This document shows, piece by piece, positions 62,010 through 64,000 of a stretch of 64,000 nucleotides of DNA; the stretch's first letter is position 1; every line of letters starts with the position of its first letter. A model generated the notes under the pieces. The model saw only the letters and a list, made by a program, of their open reading frames with translations. It made no database searches and was not told the origin of the DNA. A program made the position numbers and the translations under genes. This DNA comes from Nocardioidaceae bacterium (GTDB lineage: Bacteria; Actinomycetota; Actinomycetes; Propionibacteriales; Nocardioidaceae): positions 62,001-126,000 of the forward strand of contig JAGIBL010000005.1 of assembly GCA_017744365.1 (NCBI GenBank). The letters are read 5' to 3'.

Positions 62010-63446
62010 TCAGCCGCGCAGGCTGCCCATCCACTCCTCGATCGCGTCCGGGTCGCGGGGCAGCGCGGCCGACAGGTTCCGGGCACCGTCGGCGGTGACC
62101 ACGATGTCGTCCTCGATCCGGATGCCGATGCCGCGCAGCTCCTCGGGCACCAGCAGGTCGTCGACCTGGAAGTACAGCCCCGGCTCCACGGTGAGCACCA
62201 TGCCCTCGGCGAGCGGGCCCTCGGGGTAGACCTCCATCGCCGTCGCGGCGCAGTCGTGCACGTCCATGCCGAGCATGTGGCTCGTCGAGTGCAGCGTCCA
62301 GCGGGCGTAGACCTTGCTGTCCGGCGCCAGCGCCTCCTCGGCGGAGACCGGCAGCAGGCCGAGGTCCTCGAGCGCGTGCGCGAGCACGTCCATCGCGGCG
62401 TGGTGCGGGTCGCGGAAGTGCACACCTGGCCGGATCGCGTCGATGCCGGCCTGCTGAGCCTGGAGCACCGCCGTGTAGAGGTCGCGCTGCAGCGTGGTCC
62501 AGCGGCCGTCGATCGGCAGCGTCCGGGTCACGTCGGCGGTGTAGAGCGAGGACGCCTCGGCGCCCATGTCCAGCAGCATCAGCTCGCCAGGGGTGATCGG
62601 GCCGGAGTTGTCGATCCAGTGCAGCGTAGTCGCGTGCTGGCCACCGCCGACGATCGAGTCGTAGCCGATGTCGTTGCCCATCGCCCGTGCCCGGCGGAAG
62701 AAGGTGCCCTCGATCCAGCGCTCGCCGAACTCCAGCACCCGGTCCCACTCGCGGACCGAGTCCTCGAAGCCGAGCGTGGTGATGTCGCAGGCCTGCTGCA
62801 GCTCGCCGAGCTCCCACTCGTCCTTGACCAGGCGGAGCTCGGAGAGCACCCGGGCCAGGTCCGCGTCGCGGCCCTCGTCGGCGGCGACCAGCTTGTCCAC
62901 CCCGGCGTCCACGCCGCGCAGCACGCGGGTCTTGGTGGTGCCTCCCAAAGCGGCGGCGAGCTCGTCGATGTGCCGGGTCTCGATGCCCAGCGAGGCCGAG
63001 ATCTCGCCGAGGGAGGGCCGCCGGCCCGCCCACAGCTCGCCGTACTGGCGATCCCGGAAGAACTCGTCGGTGTCCCGGCTGCTGCGCGGCCGCGCGTAGA
63101 GGACCGACTCGCCGCCCTCGACGACCAGCACGGCGTCCGAGGTCTGGTTGCCGGTCAGGTGGGTGTGCGCGGTCTCGGAGCGGAACCGGTAGTCGGTGTC
63201 GTTGGCGCGGACCTTGAAGGTGCCCGCGGGCACCACCAGCCGCTCGCCGGGGAAGAGCTCGGCCAGCCGGGCGCGCCGGGCCGCGGCCCACGGGGTCACC
63301 GGATGCGGCGGCAGATCCAGCTCACGGTCGCCCCAACCGGTGCGCATGAACGCCGCGTACTTCTCGGGGACGGCCTGGTCGTGCTTCTCGACGCGCAGCT
63401 CCTGGGCGGTCTGGGGGTCGGACGGTTCGCTGGTCACATCGCTCAC
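62010..63446 (-). CDS. pepP: Xaa-Pro aminopeptidase (aminopeptidase P)
   Basis: 478 residues from GTG 63446. The N-terminal domain (about 45-185) has the aminopeptidase P fold with RSETAHTHLTGNQTSDAVLV. Catalytic domain: metal ligands Asp in LLLDMGAEASSLYTADVTRT (two Asp), His in HSTSHMLGMDVHD, Glu in VLTVEPGLYF and Glu in GIGIRIEDDIVV. The length and the AMPP_N domain distinguish it from the partial M24 enzyme at position 1. Cytoplasmic; cuts N-terminal residues before proline. Confidence 0.95.
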   Translation of the reverse strand: MSDVTSEPSDPQTAQELRVEKHDQAVPEKYAAFMRTGWGDRELDLPPHPVTPWAAARRARLAELFPGERLVVPAGTFKVRANDTDYRFRSETAHTHLTGNQTSDAVLVVEGGESVLYARPRSSRDTDEFFRDRQYGELWAGRRPSLGEISASLGIETRHIDELAAALGGTTKTRVLRGVDAGVDKLVAADEGRDADLARVLSELRLVKDEWELGELQQACDITTLGFEDSVREWDRVLEFGERWIEGTFFRRARAMGNDIGYDSIVGGGQHATTLHWIDNSGPITPGELMLLDMGAEASSLYTADVTRTLPIDGRWTTLQRDLYTAVLQAQQAGIDAIRPGVHFRDPHHAAMDVLAHALEDLGLLPVSAEEALAPDSKVYARWTLHSTSHMLGMDVHDCAATAMEVYPEGPLAEGMVLTVEPGLYFQVDDLLVPEELRGIGIRIEDDIVVTADGARNLSAALPRDPDAIEEWMGSLRG

Positions 63447-63563
63447 CTCGTCACTGTACGACGGGCCCCTGACCGCCCCGCACTCTTATATACGCGCGGA
63501 TCTTCGCCACCCGGGACCGTCCTACGTCAATCTTCCGGTCCGTCGGTCGATAGGCTCTCCGCC

Positions 63564-64000
63564 ATGCGAGCCCGCGCGAACAACGTCGCCTTCACCACCT
63601 GGGTCGGCGTCTTCCTGTTCGCGGGCGCCGGCGTGATGGCCCTGGTGCTCGCCGCGGCCGGTGCTCCGCAGGCGATCGCGATCGGCGTGGTGCTCGCCGC
63701 GCTCCCGGTCGGCCCGCTCGTCGGGGTCTACCTGTGGCTGGACCGCTACGAGCCGGAGCCGCGCTCGCTGCTGCTGCTCGCGCTCGGCTGGGGGGCCTTC
63801 GTGGCGACCAGCGCGGCGATCTTCCTGCAGGCCTTCGACGCGTTCGCGTTCGGCTCCAGCGAGGCGCACCAGTCGGTGGTGGTGGCACCGCTGACCGAGG
63901 AGGCCGCCAAGGGCCTGTTCATCGTGCTGCTGCTGGTCTACCGGCGTGCCGAGCTGGACGGGGTGCTGGACGGCATCGTGTACGCCGGCATGGTCGGCAT
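63564..64000 (+). CDS. prsW: PrsW-type intramembrane metalloprotease, 3' end missing
   Basis: 145 codons visible from ATG 63564; the frame is open at the window end. Membrane helices at about 8-30, 35-55, 68-88 and 105-122. Family marks are LDRYEPEPRSLL after the second helix, VVAPLTEEAAKGL (the EE metal-ligand motif) and LDGVLDGIVYAGMVG with the conserved Asp-Gly. PrsW proteins cut membrane anti-sigma factors in some bacteria; here the fused sigma/anti-sigma protein at 60191-61630 lies only 2 kb away, which is suggestive but unproven. Confidence 0.85.
   Translation, partial: MRARANNVAFTTWVGVFLFAGAGVMALVLAAAGAPQAIAIGVVLAALPVGPLVGVYLWLDRYEPEPRSLLLLALGWGAFVATSAAIFLQAFDAFAFGSSEAHQSVVVAPLTEEAAKGLFIVLLLVYRRAELDGVLDGIVYAGMVG

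Overview
The window is about 70% GC, uses GTG as a start codon often, and reads as one contiguous chromosomal segment of a high-GC actinobacterium. Gene content and order point to the Nocardioides/Propionibacteriales neighbourhood: class C sortase pili, the cysM-cysO-Mec+ sulfur-transfer genes, oligoribonuclease beside tRNA-His, an MCE protein, and ECF sigma factors. The taxonomic call is inference from these features; no 16S gene is present. Both end genes run off the window (an M24 peptidase at the left, a PrsW-type protease at the right).

Layout. 1-5.8 kb: M24 peptidase (partial), nicotinamidase, a secreted metzincin fused to a seven-bladed RCC1-like propeller, a ketosteroid-isomerase-like enzyme, a tiny sortase-fold-like secreted protein and a divergent TetR regulator with a clear palindromic operator between the last two. 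5.9-23.8 kb: an 18-kb surface-pilus locus, all on the plus strand: a roughly 2,500-residue adhesin with 17 tandem Ig-like repeats of two alternating types, a second 1,274-residue adhesin, two paralogous backbone-type pilins, one class C sortase and a third repeat protein whose start overlaps the sortase stop. 23.8-28.4 kb: pncB (minus strand), then clpS-DUF2017-Mec+-CysO-CysM and two small membrane proteins, an order shared with M. tuberculosis Rv1330c-Rv1336. 28.5-39.3 kb: M6-like secreted peptidase, MFS exporter, Rv1339-like MBL-fold protein, a two-component system divergent from an ABC exporter, a DUF5995-like secreted protein, then rph-rdgB, which restores the mycobacterial order. 39.3-46.2 kb: methyltransferase, an odd tRNA, an intergenic repeat block, bcp, DUF3618, GroES-like protein, a MASE1/PAS histidine kinase, a TIGR02206 membrane protein, an LPNTG surface protein and tRNA-Lys. 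46.2-53.1 kb: phytoene-desaturase-like oxidoreductase, pirin, small proteins, tRNA-His, orn, a MauE-like/DsbA-like pair and adenosine deaminase. 53.1-54.6 kb: a hairpin-rich non-coding stretch followed by a decayed secreted-protein gene. 54.6-64 kb: tRNA-Arg, PIG-L deacetylase, a flippase-like membrane protein with GT4 glycosyltransferase and SRPBCC protein, an orphan MCE protein, a sigma factor fused to its own anti-sigma and an extracellular domain, aminopeptidase P and prsW.

How it works together. The pilus locus looks self-contained: the class C sortase would polymerise pilins carrying the YPK pilin motif and E-box, while three large adhesins with signal peptides and non-canonical C-terminal sorting motifs would be displayed on or beside the fibre. 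No housekeeping (class E/A) sortase is in the window. The cys genes form a protein-bound thiocarboxylate route to cysteine. The most interesting items are the pilus locus with its unusual sorting signals and mini-sortase-like neighbour, the fused sigma/anti-sigma sensor, two intergenic inverted-repeat arrays, an atypical tRNA with UAG anticodon, and a CysO with one residue beyond its Gly-Gly.
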